The notes under the pieces: model-generated
What the model was told of the DNA's origin: nothing
The model's input: the letters and a program-made list of their open reading frames with translations, nothing else
Databases searched by the model: none
Part shown: positions 45,403-57,580 of the stretch, piece after piece
How positions within the stretch are numbered: the first letter of the stretch is position 1
How the letters are laid out: each line of letters opens with the position of its first letter
Assembly (NCBI RefSeq): GCF_905171765.1
Contig: NC_053389.1
Location: 215,394,624 to 215,458,623 of the forward strand
Reading direction: 5' to 3'
Length of the DNA stretch: 64,000 nt
Origin: Bufo bufo
Lineage: Eukaryota; Chordata; Amphibia; Anura; Bufonidae
Made by a program: the position numbers and the translations under genes

Positions 45403-45975
45403 GTAAATGTAATTACATTATTTTTGAATACTGAACTGGTGAGAGTCAGGTGATCATTTTCCATATTAACCCCTTTAAGGGATTCTCCAGGATATATACT
45501 TTTTATTCAGCCTTCAAAATAAAGGTCTCATGGTTTAAAAAATAATAATAACTACTTACATCCCTGTGACAGCCGCTGAATTAAGTACAGACATGGCCCT
45601 TCCTTTGGACACACATACGTTGCACATATACGTTCTGTACATGAAGAGGCGACCGTGGCAAAAGCCTTTCGTGTAACCTTATTATATTTAGAATGTATTA
45701 CATTCACAGTCCCATTCATTACAGCTCCTTAGTCCTTTTGTTCTTATAGCTGAGGAAGACCTCATGATCACACATGGATAATATAGCCTATGAATACATT
45801 GGAGAACCACTTTATATTGAATGATGAATGAAGAACAGTAGCTGAGCTAAAGCAATCTAGAGATGGTTATAAGCTGTAAGCTCTGCATATTTTGTAGATC
45901 TTGTTTACACTGTATCTTTATGCACGGTAGTTAATATTTGATGAACATGACTAAATTGTGTTTTCCTACAATTAG

Positions 45976-46185
45976 GATACCTTGGGAGGAAGGTTTGATG
46001 CTACACAAGCCTTTGTGGGAGAAATTTCCGACTTTAACATGTGGAGCCACATCTTAACACCTAGTGAGATTTACAAGCTGGCAACCTGTGCTGTCTATTC
46101 CACTGGCGACGTCATAGAGTGGATGGAGTCATCCATGGAGCTCCACGGTGGTGTTACCAAGCTCCCTTTCAACTCTTGTCATTGA
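45976..46185 (+). CDS. Neuronal pentraxin, exon 5 (C-terminus)
   Basis: Acceptor CCTACAATTAG, stop TGA 46183-46185; 69 residues. DTLGGRFDATQAFVGE supplies the remaining calcium ligands (Asp, then Asp and Gln of FDATQ). Cys in LATC and the Cys near the end (NSCH) match the paired C-terminal cysteines of NPTX1. Joined exons give an unbroken frame of 292 + 145 + 60 + 69 residues, and I see no defect in the gene. Confidence 0.95.
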   Translation, partial: DTLGGRFDATQAFVGEISDFNMWSHILTPSEIYKLATCAVYSTGDVIEWMESSMELHGGVTKLPFNSCH

Positions 46186-46732
46186 CATGAGGAGTCCCTC
46201 CACATGCAGCATGCTCTGATAGGGAACCCAGGCATGGAATGGGTTCCCAGTACCCCAATGACTAATGTTTCAAATGGAGTAGAAACCATTGTGCATCACT
46301 GTTATTCCCACACATGGATGACATTGTTTCCTTCCGTATTGCTTTTTGGTCACAATCTATTGTCTTTGTAATAGTGTGTTGTATTTTGCAGATGTAATGT
46401 GGTTTGCATACTCGAGCAGCTAGCATACAGGTGTATTTTTCTACTGCATGCCTAATCCTGCAAACTATTACTGAAAGCTCTCACATAGTGTTAGAGAAAA
46501 TAAAACTGCCAGGTACTCTGCATGTATGGAAATATCCTTCAGGTCTCTCTTTACGGAAATAATTCTGAAAAGGTATGAAGCACCACTCAATCATTTGGTA
46601 GACACTGCTTTGCATTCAGTGGAACAGAATTCAGTACCCAGAAGGTACTTGTCTAGAAAACTTTGTGGAGTGTTCTCAAGGGATGCCTATCTGGTATAAA
46701 GATAAGTTGAAATTGTGTAAAAATGACTTAAG
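46186..46732 (+). promoter_or_regulatory. Likely 3' UTR of the pentraxin gene with poly(A) signal
   Basis: Non-repetitive sequence after the stop, with AATAAA at 46499-46504. The true end could be further downstream; the first MITE-like sequence appears at about 46733. Confidence 0.45.
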
Positions 46733-47060
46733 GTCCCTTTACATTGGTCAATATTAAAGCAGATAGTCGGGAAGGAACGACAATCTGCTGATCGCTGGTG
46801 GAGGAGACCTTTGCATTTACATGCAGTCATCTCCTCCAGAGTATGGGGAGAAGCGATCGCTATTGCCTTCGCTCTTCCCCATACTGACTCGTTTGCCGGC
46901 AGGAGATCGTGTTTACACAGTACGATCTGCTGCCGGTAAATGATAATTTTTGGGTGTACATAATTTACACCACCCTATCATCGCTTAAGAGCGTTACTAT
47001 GAACGCTCGTTAGAGATAATTTGTGCGATTCTCTGCAGTTAGTATTATACCGGTGTTGAT
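46733..47060. mobile_element. Degraded MITE
   Basis: AAGGTCCCTTTACATTGGTC at the left, with internal hairpins (GGAGGAGACCTTTGCATTTA region against TCATCTCCTCC). It shares wording (GAACGCTCGTT, GATCGCT) with 863-1260. The right end is unclear. Confidence 0.4.
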
Positions 47061-47396
47061 CCTCTTCTCACCAATCGTAATGTATACACTTTTCTAACCC
47101 TTGCTATGACTTTCTAATGAAACGCATTAATGAATTTGTGTCACCGCTTTTATAAGAGATACAATGTGTGATATAAGGAGCAGGGGAAGAGCATTTTTAA
47201 TTGAGACTGAAAGCAGTTACATCATTTTTTTTATCCCCAGAAGTATTTAGCGGCTGTCCTAAGCATTTGTCAGTATAATTTTATTTATTTGAGTATCCAC
47301 TTCTACGCAAGTATATACTCATATAAATTGTTCATTGTTTTCTTTTGACACCTCTTTCAGTGAATCATGGACAGTACACCTACCCATTGACCTTAA

Positions 47397-47720
47397 AGGG
47401 AACCTGTCACCGGGATTTTGTGTATAGAGCTGAGGACATGGGTTGCTAGACCGCCACTAGCACATCTGCAATATCCAGTCCCCATAGCTCTGTGTGCTTT
47501 TATTGTGTAAAAAAAAACGACTTGATACATATGAGTCCTGTACATGAGATGAGTCAGGGACAGGACTCCTCTCAGGTTAATTTGCATATGTATCAAATCG
47601 GTTTTTTGACACAATAAAAGCACACAGAGCTATGGGGACTGGGTATTGCGGATGTGCTAGTGGCCATCTAGCAACCCATGTCCTCAGCTCTATACCCAAA
47701 ATCCCAGTGACAGATTCCCT
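47397..47720. mobile_element. 324-bp TTAA-flanked palindromic MITE
   Basis: TTAA at 47393-47396 and 47721-47724; ends AGGGAACCTGTCACCGGGAT and complement. Arms of about 140 bp pair through CATGGGTTGCTAG and TGTGCTTTTATTGTG. Confidence 0.9.
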
Positions 47721-47724
47721 TTAA

Positions 47725-48766
47725 TCTGTTACTCCGCACTTCGGTGGATCACTAGGGTCCATGGTGATACCAGACTATGGAAGCATACTGTATTTTGTCC
47801 GTGATTACAGATGCCTCACGCACATTACAGTCCATGGGTCCAGTAAAAACCATGGACGCAACTCAGATGCCATCTATGTTTGGTCCCTGGTTTTCATAGA
47901 TCATTGCTAGGAGGTGCTTTGGAAATTAATTTTCAGCCTAGCAGTGTACGTGGAATAAGGATGACAGAAGGACCAAACACAGATCCTTTATGGACATCTT
48001 CACAGATGAACCACCGACCATCTTGTCACAGATGTCAACTGCAGATGTGATTGAACATGTGAAAAAGACCTAAGTATGGTTTGCTCTTTGATCTAAATTT
48101 AGATATCTTGATGTTTAGTGTGACTGCTGGCTGCTTTCTATATGTATATATTTTTAAGTGGGTGTATTGTGTGATATCTCTTGGATACTGGGGATTATTT
48201 CAGAGCAAAATGTATATCAGCATAAATGCCAGCTCAACAACTGCTGGCAACCACTTGGCTGTATGTGCTGGATGTGGAGGATCATATCCATGTGTTGTAT
48301 ATTGTGCACACTAATTATACTGTTTTATTAACATTTGTGGACTTTATTACTTCTGTACCTTAGCAACCTGTAATGTTGTGCATGTGTTCACATAATATAT
48401 ACTCAGAACTTTTAACTTGGTGTCTTTCTCAATGTTATAAAAACAACAACAAAAAACACTTTAAAGGGCAACTAAAGCCAGAATCTAAACATAAAAAAAA
48501 ACAAGAAAACAATCTCAATATGTGGCTTTGTTATTTGATCTTGTTTCGTCAGATATCACAATTGCAGACCATGAAAAATAAACTAGAAAAAGCAGTGCAT
48601 TGTTCTCTTCAGGCTGCAGCATATCTATATCCCCCTCCGTCTCGCCCTCTCATGCTAGTGCATGTAAAGCAGGAAGTATAGGAGGAGAAGGCTGGGTCTA
48701 GTCTGGATACATTCTGTCTACACAGTAAGCATGGCTATTATGTTGTAAGGAATTTCCTAGTTACTA
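47725..48766. other. Non-coding stretch without identified features
   Basis: No supportable gene; about 47830-48065 resembles degraded MITE DNA. Confidence 0.45.
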
Positions 48767-49266
48767 AGGCTACTTTCACACTAGCGTTCGGGTGTCCGCT
48801 CGTGCGCACCGTTTGAAGGGGCTCACGAGCGGCCCCGAACGCATCCGTCTGGCCCCAATGCATTCTCAGTGGAGGCGGATCCACTGAGAATGCATCCGCC
48901 TGCCAGTGCTCAGCCTCCGCTCCGCTCAGTGAGCGGACACCTGAACGCTGCTTGCAGCGTTCGGGTGTCCTCCTGGCCGTGCGGAGGCGAGCGGATCCGT
49001 CCAGACTTATAATGGAAGTCAATGGGGACGGATCCGCTTGAAGATGACACTATATGGCTCAATCTTCAAGCGGATCCGTTCCCCATTGACTTTCAATGTA
49101 AAGTCTGAACGGATCCGCTCAGACAACTTTCACACTTAGAAAATTTTCTAAGTTTTAATGCAGACGCATCCGTTCTGAACGGATGCGAACGTCTGCATTA
49201 TCGGAGCGGATCCGTCTGATGAAACATCAGACGGATCCGCTCCGAACGCTAGTGTGAAAGTAGCCT
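48767..49266. mobile_element. MITE with AGGCTACTTTCACACTAGCG ends
   Basis: Perfect inverted ends of at least 24 bp (CGTTCGG side to side), with several smaller foldbacks inside (GGATCCACTGAGAATGCATC; CATCAGACGGATCCG). GC-rich, no coding frame. Shares its end type with 49832-50259. Confidence 0.9.
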
Positions 49267-49473
49267 AAAAGGTACAAATAGATTTGGTTACCACCATGTG
49301 GAACTGTAATAGACTGAAGACTACTAAATCTACCAAAATAAATCCCACTCACCATTCCTAAATAATACCATAAGCAGATTTTGCCATCAGGTTCCCGGGT
49401 AAGCTGGGTCACCACCATGTGAACCACTCAATTCTAAATCTATAAGATAATTCCCCCTCCCACTCAAATATAG

Positions 49474-49765
49474 GCCTTATGCACATGGCCATTGTTTGGG
49501 TCCGCATCCAAGCCGCCATTTTTGCGGCTCGGATGCGGACCCATTCTCTTCAATGGGGCCGCAAATGATGCGGACAGCACTCTGTGTGCTGTCCGCTTCC
49601 CTTGCTCCGTTCCGTGGCCCCGCAAAAAAAAAAATAGAACATGTCCTATTCTTGTCCATTTTGCGGACAAGAATAGGCATTTCTACAATGGGCCGCCCGT
49701 TCCGTTCCGCAAATTGCGGTAGGCACACGGGAGGCTTCCGTTTTTTGCGGATCAGGCAGTGAGAC
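49474..49765. mobile_element. MITE of the GGCCTTATGCACATGGCC type, right end unclear
   Basis: Left end AGGCCTTATGCACATGGCC; internal inverted segments GGGTCCGCATCCAAGCC with GGATGCGGACCC, and GAATAGG hairpins. Confidence 0.5.
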
Positions 49766-49831
49766 AAAATTCCTGTTCTGATGGAAACCTCCATCTGTCA
49801 GAAACCGATCAGATCTTCTTGTATAGTGATC

Positions 49832-50259
49832 TTAAGGCTACTTTCACACTCGTGTTTTGGGCGGATCAGTCATGGATCTTCAAAAACGGATCCGTTACAA
49901 TAATACAACCGCATGCATCCGTCATGAATGGATCCGTTTGTATTATCTGTAACATAGCCAAGACGGATCAGTCATAAACTCCATTGAAAGTCAATGGGAG
50001 ACGGATCCATTTTCTATTGTGCGAGATTTTGTCAGAGAAAACGCACCACATCGCGGACAGAAAAACGCTGCAGGCAGTGTTTTGGTGTCCGCCTCCAGAG
50101 CGGAATCGAGACTGAACGGAGGCAAACTGATGCATTCTGAGCGGATCCTTTTCCATTCAGAATGCATTAGGGCAAAACTGCTCCGTTTTGGACCGCTTGT
50201 GAGAGCCAATGACGGATCTCACAAACGGAAAGCCAAAACGAGATTGTGAAAGTAGCCTT
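49832..50259. mobile_element. MITE with AGGCTACTTTCACACTCG ends
   Basis: Left AAGGCTACTTTCACACTCGT, right GATTGTGAAAGTAGCCTTA; internal AACGGATCC repeats in both orientations. Confidence 0.75.
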
Positions 50260-50444
50260 ATTTGTCAAGCATGTAAGGCTGTGTTCACATCACGTTTTTG
50301 TCCTATGAAATTTTGTCACAAAGTAAACAGCTGCTTCATACAAATGTCATACATTGGCATCTGCTGAAGAGGTTAGAGAAATGGAATGTTGTCAGGCACC
50401 GATGGAAAGGAAGAATCTGGGTGCATCTTTTAAAAAAAAAAAAA

Positions 50445-50700
50445 AGGGAGAACTACAACTACCCACAGGTCCTCCAGACATCAGTGAACATTATAGGAGA
50501 AGGGTATAAGAGGACAGAATTACAACTCCCAGCATGACCAGACTTATTATGGGGTATCAGTGTCCATTACATGGAGAGGGATATAATAGGAGAGAACTAC
50601 AACTCCCAGCAGTTCTAGGATGCTATTATGGTCTAGCAGAGGACATTACAGGGAACGAGTATAAGAAAAGTACAACTCCTAGCATGACAACTTATAAAGG
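50445..50700. repeat. Diverged tandem repeat, about 70 bp x 3-4
   Basis: AACTACAACTCCCAGCA-type words recur at about 50450, 50518, 50595 and 50669, each followed by ACATTA-like and AGGG-TATAA words. Confidence 0.6.
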
Positions 50701-51370
50701 AAAACACTCACCTCTCACAGATACATATCTCAGGAGCTCTGCCCACTCAGGTCCTGACAGGTCCTTCCCCTGTGGCGTGAGCAAGGCAGGTAGTCAGACG
50801 ATAGATCACAATGGAGTGGGAGAGAAACTCACTGTGGAGGCCAAGGGCAGGGACTCTTATAGCACTGCAGGTACACAGTCAGTGTGGTTAAGCCCCTCAC
50901 CACTCATGAATTTTCTGTTCAATGTGTGTGTGTATTGTTCATCCAGCCATTCTGTAGTCAAAGATGAGAGCGACAAAGTGCTTTGTCTGCAAGATCTCCC
51001 CTAAACTGCTTATGACAGCAGTCTGGGGAGCAACGTGTAGACATATGTAGCTCTATGGGTTAAAGGGGTCATCCATGAGTTAGACAGCCCTCCCAGAGTA
51101 ACTGAACTGTACTTGAGATCATCCTTACCTTGTCCTCGGTGCTGGGTGTGGTGTGTAAGGCTCTCATCCTCTCACTGCTGGGCTTTTGACATCAGTTGAC
51201 GGGGAACACATGACTGCTAAAGCCGATCACAGGCGGCAGGGGTGACCTGCTCCCCTTGGGTCATAACAACTGGTCATTTGACACAAGGGGAGCAGGTCAC
51301 TGCTGTAGCCTGTGATTGGTTGCAGTAGGCATGTGTAGCTCCCGGTGACAGATGTGGATCTCAGAGATGC

Positions 51371-51408
51371 GGGGAGGGGGGGGGGGGGGGGGGGGGGGTG
51401 GGGGGGGG
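51371..51408. repeat. Poly(G) tract
   Basis: A run of about 38 bases with only one A and one T interrupting G. Potential G-quadruplex and a place where sequencing length may be unreliable. Confidence 0.9.
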
Positions 51409-51502
51409 AGTCGGCCCAGGAGCCTTACACACCAAACCCAGCAGCGGGGACCAGGTAAGTATGATCTCTACCACAGGTCAGCCATTCTCCTCTTGGAGGT
51501 CT

Positions 51503-51877
51503 AAAGCCTCATTCACATGTCCGTGCTCAAATCCGTAAGCAAGTGGTCAGTGATGCATCCGTGAAGGATCCATGTGTCCGTTTTTTGCTGTCCGTGTTTC
51601 ACTGACACTGAACAGCTGAAAAATGATTTTCAGAGCATCTCTTCTTAATGATCCGTGCAACACGGTTGTCATCCGTGGTTTTCACGGACCCATAGACTAT
51701 AATGGGCGTGATAGATCCATGAACACAGACAAAATAGAGCATGCATCCGTGCTAAAAACACGAATCCACGGGCCGTGCTAAAACACGAATGTGTGAATAC
51801 ACACATTAAAATGAATAGGGACGTGTGCTGTCCGTGAAGAACACGTACAGCACACTGACATGTGAATGAGACTTAAC
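51503..51877. mobile_element. MITE with AAGCCTCATTCACATGTC ends
   Basis: Left AAGCCTCATTCACATGTCCG, right GACATGTGAATGAGACTT. Internal hairpins around CACGGA words. Confidence 0.75.
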
Positions 51878-52213
51878 TCTTGGATAACTACTTTAAATGT
51901 AATTGTATAATATGTTTTTTTTCAGGGTGTAGTTCCCCTTTAATACTACCATCACCAATTGTTAACACAACATGGAGCAAACTGTAGCTTTTGTGTCGAT
52001 AATAGGTGTGCACTGGGATGATTTCCCTACCTGTCTTTAGAAGAGAAAATACTTTAGAGTACAACTCCTGTGGGATGAGAAAGGAAATCCCAAAATTTTC
52101 CCACATGAATCACGGACGGCATATGTTCCCCTTGATTAAAGCAGGATAGTTTACACATCAGTAATTTTCCACTGACCATGGGTGATGCTGACCAACACAA
52201 CCCATTAAAGTCT

Positions 52214-52670
52214 ATGGGCCAGATTTATCATTAGCTCAGGTCAGAATAATGGAGTGAAAAAAGTCCCCAAAAAAGTCCCAAACGCTAAAACTGCACACAA
52301 ATTTGCGACTTTTTTCTGCTCTGCACTATGCTCGCCAGTTTTCTGAAAGTGGGCGTGTTTTCTTATGTAAATGAATCTCGACGGATTTACTATTGGGACT
52401 ATTTAAAAAGTCGCTAAAAAGTTGCAAAAAAGTCGCAATTTCACTCCAGTGAGGACCATGCTTATCTTATGAGACTTTTTAATAGAACTTGCAACTTTTT
52501 CGTAAAGATGTGCGACTTTTGTAAAGCTGCTTACTGACGGATAAACTGCTACCGTCAAACCACATTTATTACAGTCTTAAAGGGCCGATCATAAATCTGA
52601 CTTGGCTAAAACTGACTTTAGCCATATGTGAAAGTGGAGTGAGCTGTCAGAGTAATGATAAATCTGGCCC
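52214..52670. mobile_element. MITE copy 2 (GGGCCAGATTTATCATTA family)
   Basis: Same ends and same internal order as 33027-33484, including the shared runs GTGAGGACCATGCTTATCTT and GATAAACTGCTACCGTCAAA. Confidence 0.85.
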
Positions 52671-52884
52671 TATGGGTCTGTGAAAACCACTGACACAACA
52701 TTGATGGCACAGATTTGCATGGACCAAGTCTTCTATTAAAGGGGTTGTCCCATTTCAACATTTATGGCATATTGCTAGGATGTGCCATAAATATCAGATA
52801 GGAGTTGGTGTCACCTCTGGTACCCACTATTTCCACAGCAAGGCCTCAAAAGTGAAGAAAGAGCAATCGCGCATGTGCCGCTGC

Positions 52885-54433
52885 CAGGGGCGGATTGGCC
52901 ACAGACCTTACAGGGAAATCTCCCAGGGGGCCACCTGGGCCCTCCTCTTAGCTGGCTAGTGGAAAATTTGTGGATGTATTTTGTGCTGCTGGCAGTATTT
53001 TGTGATGAACTGTGGTATTTGGCTCTGTTAGGCCCCTTTCACACGGGCAAGTTTTCCGCGCGGGTGCAATGCGTGAGGTGAACGCATTGCACCCGCACTG
53101 AATCCGGACTCATTCACTTCAATGGGGCTGTGCAGATGAGCGGTGATTTTCATGCATCACTTGTGCGTTGCGTGAAAATCGCAGCATGCTCCTCTTTGTG
53201 CGTTTTTCACGTAACGCAGGCCCCATAGAAGTGAATGGGGCTGCGTGAAAATCGCAAGCAAGTGTGGATGCGGTGCGATTTTCACGCACGGTTGCTAGGA
53301 GACGATCGGGATGGAGACCTGATCATTATTATTTTCACTTATAACATGGTTATAAGGGAAAATAATAACATTCTTAATACAGAATGCATAGTACAATAGG
53401 GTTGGAGGGGTTAAAAAAAAAAGAAAAATTTTTAAATTTAACTCACCTTAATCCACTTGTTTGCGCAGCCCTGCTTCTCTTCTGTCGTCTTCTTTGAGGA
53501 ATAAGACCTTTGACGTCACTGCGTTCATCACATGATCTTTTACCATGGTGAAGGATTGTGACGGACCATGTGATGAGTGCAGTGACGTCACCACAGGTCC
53601 TTTTCCTGTGCACAGCGAAGAAGAAAGAAGAGAAGCCGGGCTGCGCGATCAAGTGGATTAAGGTGAGTTAAAGTTAAATTTAAATTTTTTCCTTTTTTTT
53701 TAACCCCTCCAACCCTATTGTACTATGCATTCTGTATTAAGAATGCCTAGTACAATAGGGTTGGAGGGGTTAAAAAAAAGGAAAAAATTTAAATTTAACT
53801 TTAACTCACCTTAATCCACTTGTTCGCGCAGCCCGGCTTCTCTTCTTTCTTCTTCGCTGTGCACAGGAAAAGGACCTGTGGTGACGTCACTGCACTCATC
53901 ACATGGTCCGTCACAATCCATCACCATGGTAAAAGATCATGTGATGAACGCAGTGACGTCAAAGGTCTTATTCCTCAAAGAAGACGACAGAAGAGAAGCA
54001 GGGCTGCGCGAACAAGTGGATTAAGGAGAGTTAAATTTTTATTTTTTTTAACCCCTCCAGCCCTATTTTAGTAAGCATTCTGTATTAAGAATGTATTATT
54101 TTCCCTTAACATGGTTATAAGGGAAAAATAATACAATCTATACAACACCTAACCCAAAACTGAACTTCTGTGAAGAAGTTCGGGTACCGAACATGCCAAT
54201 TTTTCTCACGAGCGTGCAAAACGCATTACAATGTTTTGCACTCACGCGGGAAAAAAAAATCGCGCATTTTCCGCGATGCACCCGCATCTTATCCGGGCCA
54301 AAAACATGACACCCGTGTGAAATAAACCTTAGGGTGGTATCATGTGCCACAATATAGTATTGCTGGCCCTGCCTTCCATCAATTTGGACCCAACTACAAA
54401 CCAGGGCCACTTTACGTTTCCAGTCCACCCCTG
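52885..54433. mobile_element. hAT-like element hosting nested palindromic MITE
   Basis: Ends CAGGGGCGGATTGGCCA and the inverted CCAGTCCACCCCTG; flanks GCCGCTGC (52877-52884) and GCCACTGC (54434-54441) match 7 of 8. Inside, GGCCCCTTTCACACGGGC at about 53031 and CACCCGTGTGAAATAAACC at about 54312 mark a second element. The core of that one is the palindrome at 53350-54123. Confidence 0.7.
53350..54123. repeat. Fourfold nested palindrome, 385-bp arms
   Basis: The symmetry centre is at about 53736. Each 385 bp arm is itself a palindrome, so a module of about 175 bp (GGGTTGGAGGGGTTAAAA ... CTTTGACGTCACTGCG) occurs four times in alternating orientation. Arm identity is high, with a few substitutions and indels. 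Open frames at 53443 and 53820 are mirror copies of one another and not genes. Confidence 0.9.
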
Positions 54434-54499
54434 GCCACTGCCCTCCATTCTCCATTACGAGAGTTCTGGGTGTGCTCGCTCAGGTAATCTTTAAAGTTA

Positions 54500-54850
54500 C
54501 ATATTAGTTACATAGTTCAAACTGGGAAAAAAATGAATAAATACAAGTCCATCAAGTTCAACCAAGGAATAGGTGGGGATATCAATTTGAGAAAAGGGGA
54601 GTAAGACCCAGACTTCTACATATTTTCATAAGCATTATAGTTCATTAGGGTCCATTCACACGTCCGTAGTATATTACACCCGGCCGGCGCCCCCATAGAA
54701 CTGCCTCTTCTTGTCCACAATTGCGGACAAGAATAGGACACATTCTATTTTTTTCCAGAGCTGCGGACCAGAATGTCCACTGTTCCTGCTATGACCACGT
54801 CCTTCGTTAAACTATTGCACAGATTTACAGTTCTTACTGTAAAGAGGCCT
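54500..54850. mobile_element. SINE-like repeat interrupted by a short MITE
   Basis: The first part contains AAGTCCATCAAGTTCAACCA. The last part, TCCTGCTATGACCACGTCC and onward, reads as its continuation. The middle (about 54653-54783) begins GTCCATTCACACGTCCG, in the style of the local MITEs. Assignment rests on resemblance to frog interspersed repeats I recall. Confidence 0.4.
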
Positions 54851-55805
54851 TGATGCTACATACTGTTGCGGATGTGCAGTATGCTCTTTCACTTCAGGAA
54901 GCAGGAGTGGGTACAAGAGGCGAGACACACTCCTGATATTTGAGGTATATCCTAGCAACATGCCATGTTGAGATTGAACAAACCCTTTAAAGCATTTCTT
55001 GTATGGGGGTATACAGATACCACCGGGCCTTTAATCCAGGCCACTGGAGGAAGAAATCAGCTGTATGTTCCAGTAGAAAATCCAGTCAGGGGTTAAATAT
55101 TATCAACCACCTGCTTTATTAACATGAACATACAGTGGGGAAATCTTTGAATATTTTTTTTTTGTAATTACCATGATCATAAGAAAGAAGTCTGTAAAGA
55201 ATCTACATAAACGTTTGTTCTTGCAAATAAATACTTCTCAAAGTGGTTTCCTGCTTCAGTTTAATTCCAGGAAAAGCAGGCTTGAAGACCACAAATGTAC
55301 CAGCCATTTTCAAGAACTGTGTCTCACTAAATATCCTTAAACCTTTTAACCCTATTTTTTTAATCTCCTATTCCTCCATGTCATGATGAGATGGAGCCCA
55401 AAAGGTTGGACTCCTGCCAATCAGATCTCCTTTACTGTAGTTAGGGATTAAAGGGCTACTGAGTTTTCAGAAAACTTCTGATATGTCATAGAGCCATATG
55501 AAAAGTTTTGAATGGGGGGGGGTGCCTAGACCCCAATCGCTAGAACAAGGACAGATGAGCACTCGCATATCACTCTTACCCCACAGCTGGTCTTGATTCA
55601 GTCTCCTGCAGCGAGGAGCGCGAGAACACTATCCGAGCGCTTCCCTCTCCTCGATACAGCGATTGGTGGGTTCTCAGCACTCAGATGCCCACTGATCAAA
55701 ATTTTTGATATGTCAAAAGGTATTCTGAATAAGTGATTACCATGTGACAACACCTTTAAAAAGGGATTATTTTTTCCAGGACTGTACTTAGTTATGACTT
55801 GTTCT
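54851..55805. other. Non-coding stretch without identified features
   Basis: No gene recognised; a degraded MITE-like segment around 55470-55700 cannot be delimited. Confidence 0.45.
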
Positions 55806-56070
55806 TAGGATCGGTCATCAATATGTGATCGGTGTGGGACCGACTCCCATAGCTCCACCGACCAGCTGTTTGACAGGCTGCTCCACTTAAGAACAGGCAC
55901 TAAAACAACATTTAGATAAATACGAGAAGCACAACGTGCCAGATCCCAGTGTATGGAGCAGTGCAGTGACCCAAACAGGTGATCGTAGAGATACTGAGAG
56001 CTGCAGGAGTCTATTGTGATAGATGTGGCCCCCGCTGATCTAATATTGATGACCTTTCCTAAAGATAGGT
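55806..56070. mobile_element. MITE related to the one at 22869
   Basis: GATCGGTCATCAATATGTGA at the left pairs with the ATATTGATGACCTTTCC segment at the right. The same GGTCATCAATAT/ATATTGATGACC core occurs in the 22.9-23.1 kb element. Confidence 0.6.
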
Positions 56071-56335
56071 CAAACATTGCAGTCCAGAAAAACTTCTATT
56101 GTAAACCCCCCACTCCCCCAAGAAAACTACCATTAATCTTGACTGTAATTTCTCCAGTGTCAGTACTATTATCTATAGGATCACTGGCCACTTAACCTGG
56201 TTTTAGCCTCTTCTGATCATCTCATTAGCAAGAGGATAAGTACTGATGTCATCTGCTGACAGAGACAAGGTCAGGACAACGAATACAGATAAGCCACTCT
56301 GTATTTCTAGTAAACCACGCGCACAAATATATATA

Positions 56336-57580
56336 CACTCACCTAAAGAATTATTAGGAACACCTGTTCTATTCCTCATTAATGCAATTATCTAGTCAAC
56401 CAATCACATGGCGGTTGCTTCAATGCATTTAGGGGGGTGGTCCTGGTCAAGACAATCTCCTGAACTCCAAACTGAATGTCAGAATGGGAAAGAAAGGTGA
56501 TTTAAGCAATTTTGAGCGTGGCATGGTTGTTGGTGCCAGACGGGCCGGTCTGAGTATTTCACAATCTGCTCAGTTACTGGGATTTTCACGCACAACCATT
56601 TCTAGGGTTTACAAAGAATGATGTGAAAAGGGAAAAACATCCAGTATGCGGCAGTCCTGTGGGCAAAAATGCCTTGTGGATGCTAGAGGTCAGAGGAGAA
56701 TGGGCCGACTGATTCATGCTGATAGAAGAGCAACGTTGACTGAAATAACCACTCGTTACAACCGAGGTATGCAGCAAAGCATTTGTGAAGCCACAACACG
56801 CACAACCCTGAGGCGGATGGGCTACAACAGCAGAAGACCCCACCGGGTACCACTCATCTCCACTACAAATAGGAAAAAGAGGCTACAATTTGCACGAGAT
56901 CACCAAAATTGGACTGTTGAAGACTGGAAAAATGTTGCCTGGTCTGATGAGTCTCGATTTCTGTTGAGACATTCAAATGGTAGAGTACGAATTTGGCGTA
57001 AACAGAATGCGAACATGTATCCATCATGCCTTGTTACCACTTTGCCGGCTGGTGGTGGTGGTGGAGTAATGGTGTGGGGGATGTTTTCTGGGCACACTTT
57101 AGGCCCCTTAGTGCCAATTGGGCATCGTTTAAATGCCACGGGCTACCTGAGCATTGTTTCTGACCATGTCCATCCCTTCATGACCACCATGTACCCATCC
57201 TCTGATGGCTACTTCAAGCAGGATAATGCACCATGTCACAAAGCTCGAATCATTTCAAATTGGTTTCTTGAACATGACAATGAGTTCACTGTACTAAAAT
57301 GGCCCCCACAGTCACCAGATCTCAACCCAATAGAGCATCTTTGGGATGTGGTGGAACGGGAGCTTCGTGCCCTGGATGTGCATCCCTCAAATCTCCATCA
57401 ACTGCAAGATGCTATGCTATCAATATGGGCCAACAGTTCTAAAGAATGCTATCAGCACCTTGTTGAATCAATGCCACGTAGAATTAAGGTAGTTCTGAAG
57501 GCAAAAGGGGGTCCAACACAGTATTAGTATGGTGTTCCTAATAATTCTTTAGGTGAAATCTAATAATTCTTTAGGTGAAA

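Noticed and set aside
53443..54071. Two similar 69- and 83-codon frames as a duplicated gene
   Set aside because: They are the same module seen in the two arms of a palindrome; no domain and no other gene signal.
54138..54455. 105-codon minus-strand frame at the right end of the 52885-54433 element
   Set aside because: It spans two transposon ends and has no domain.
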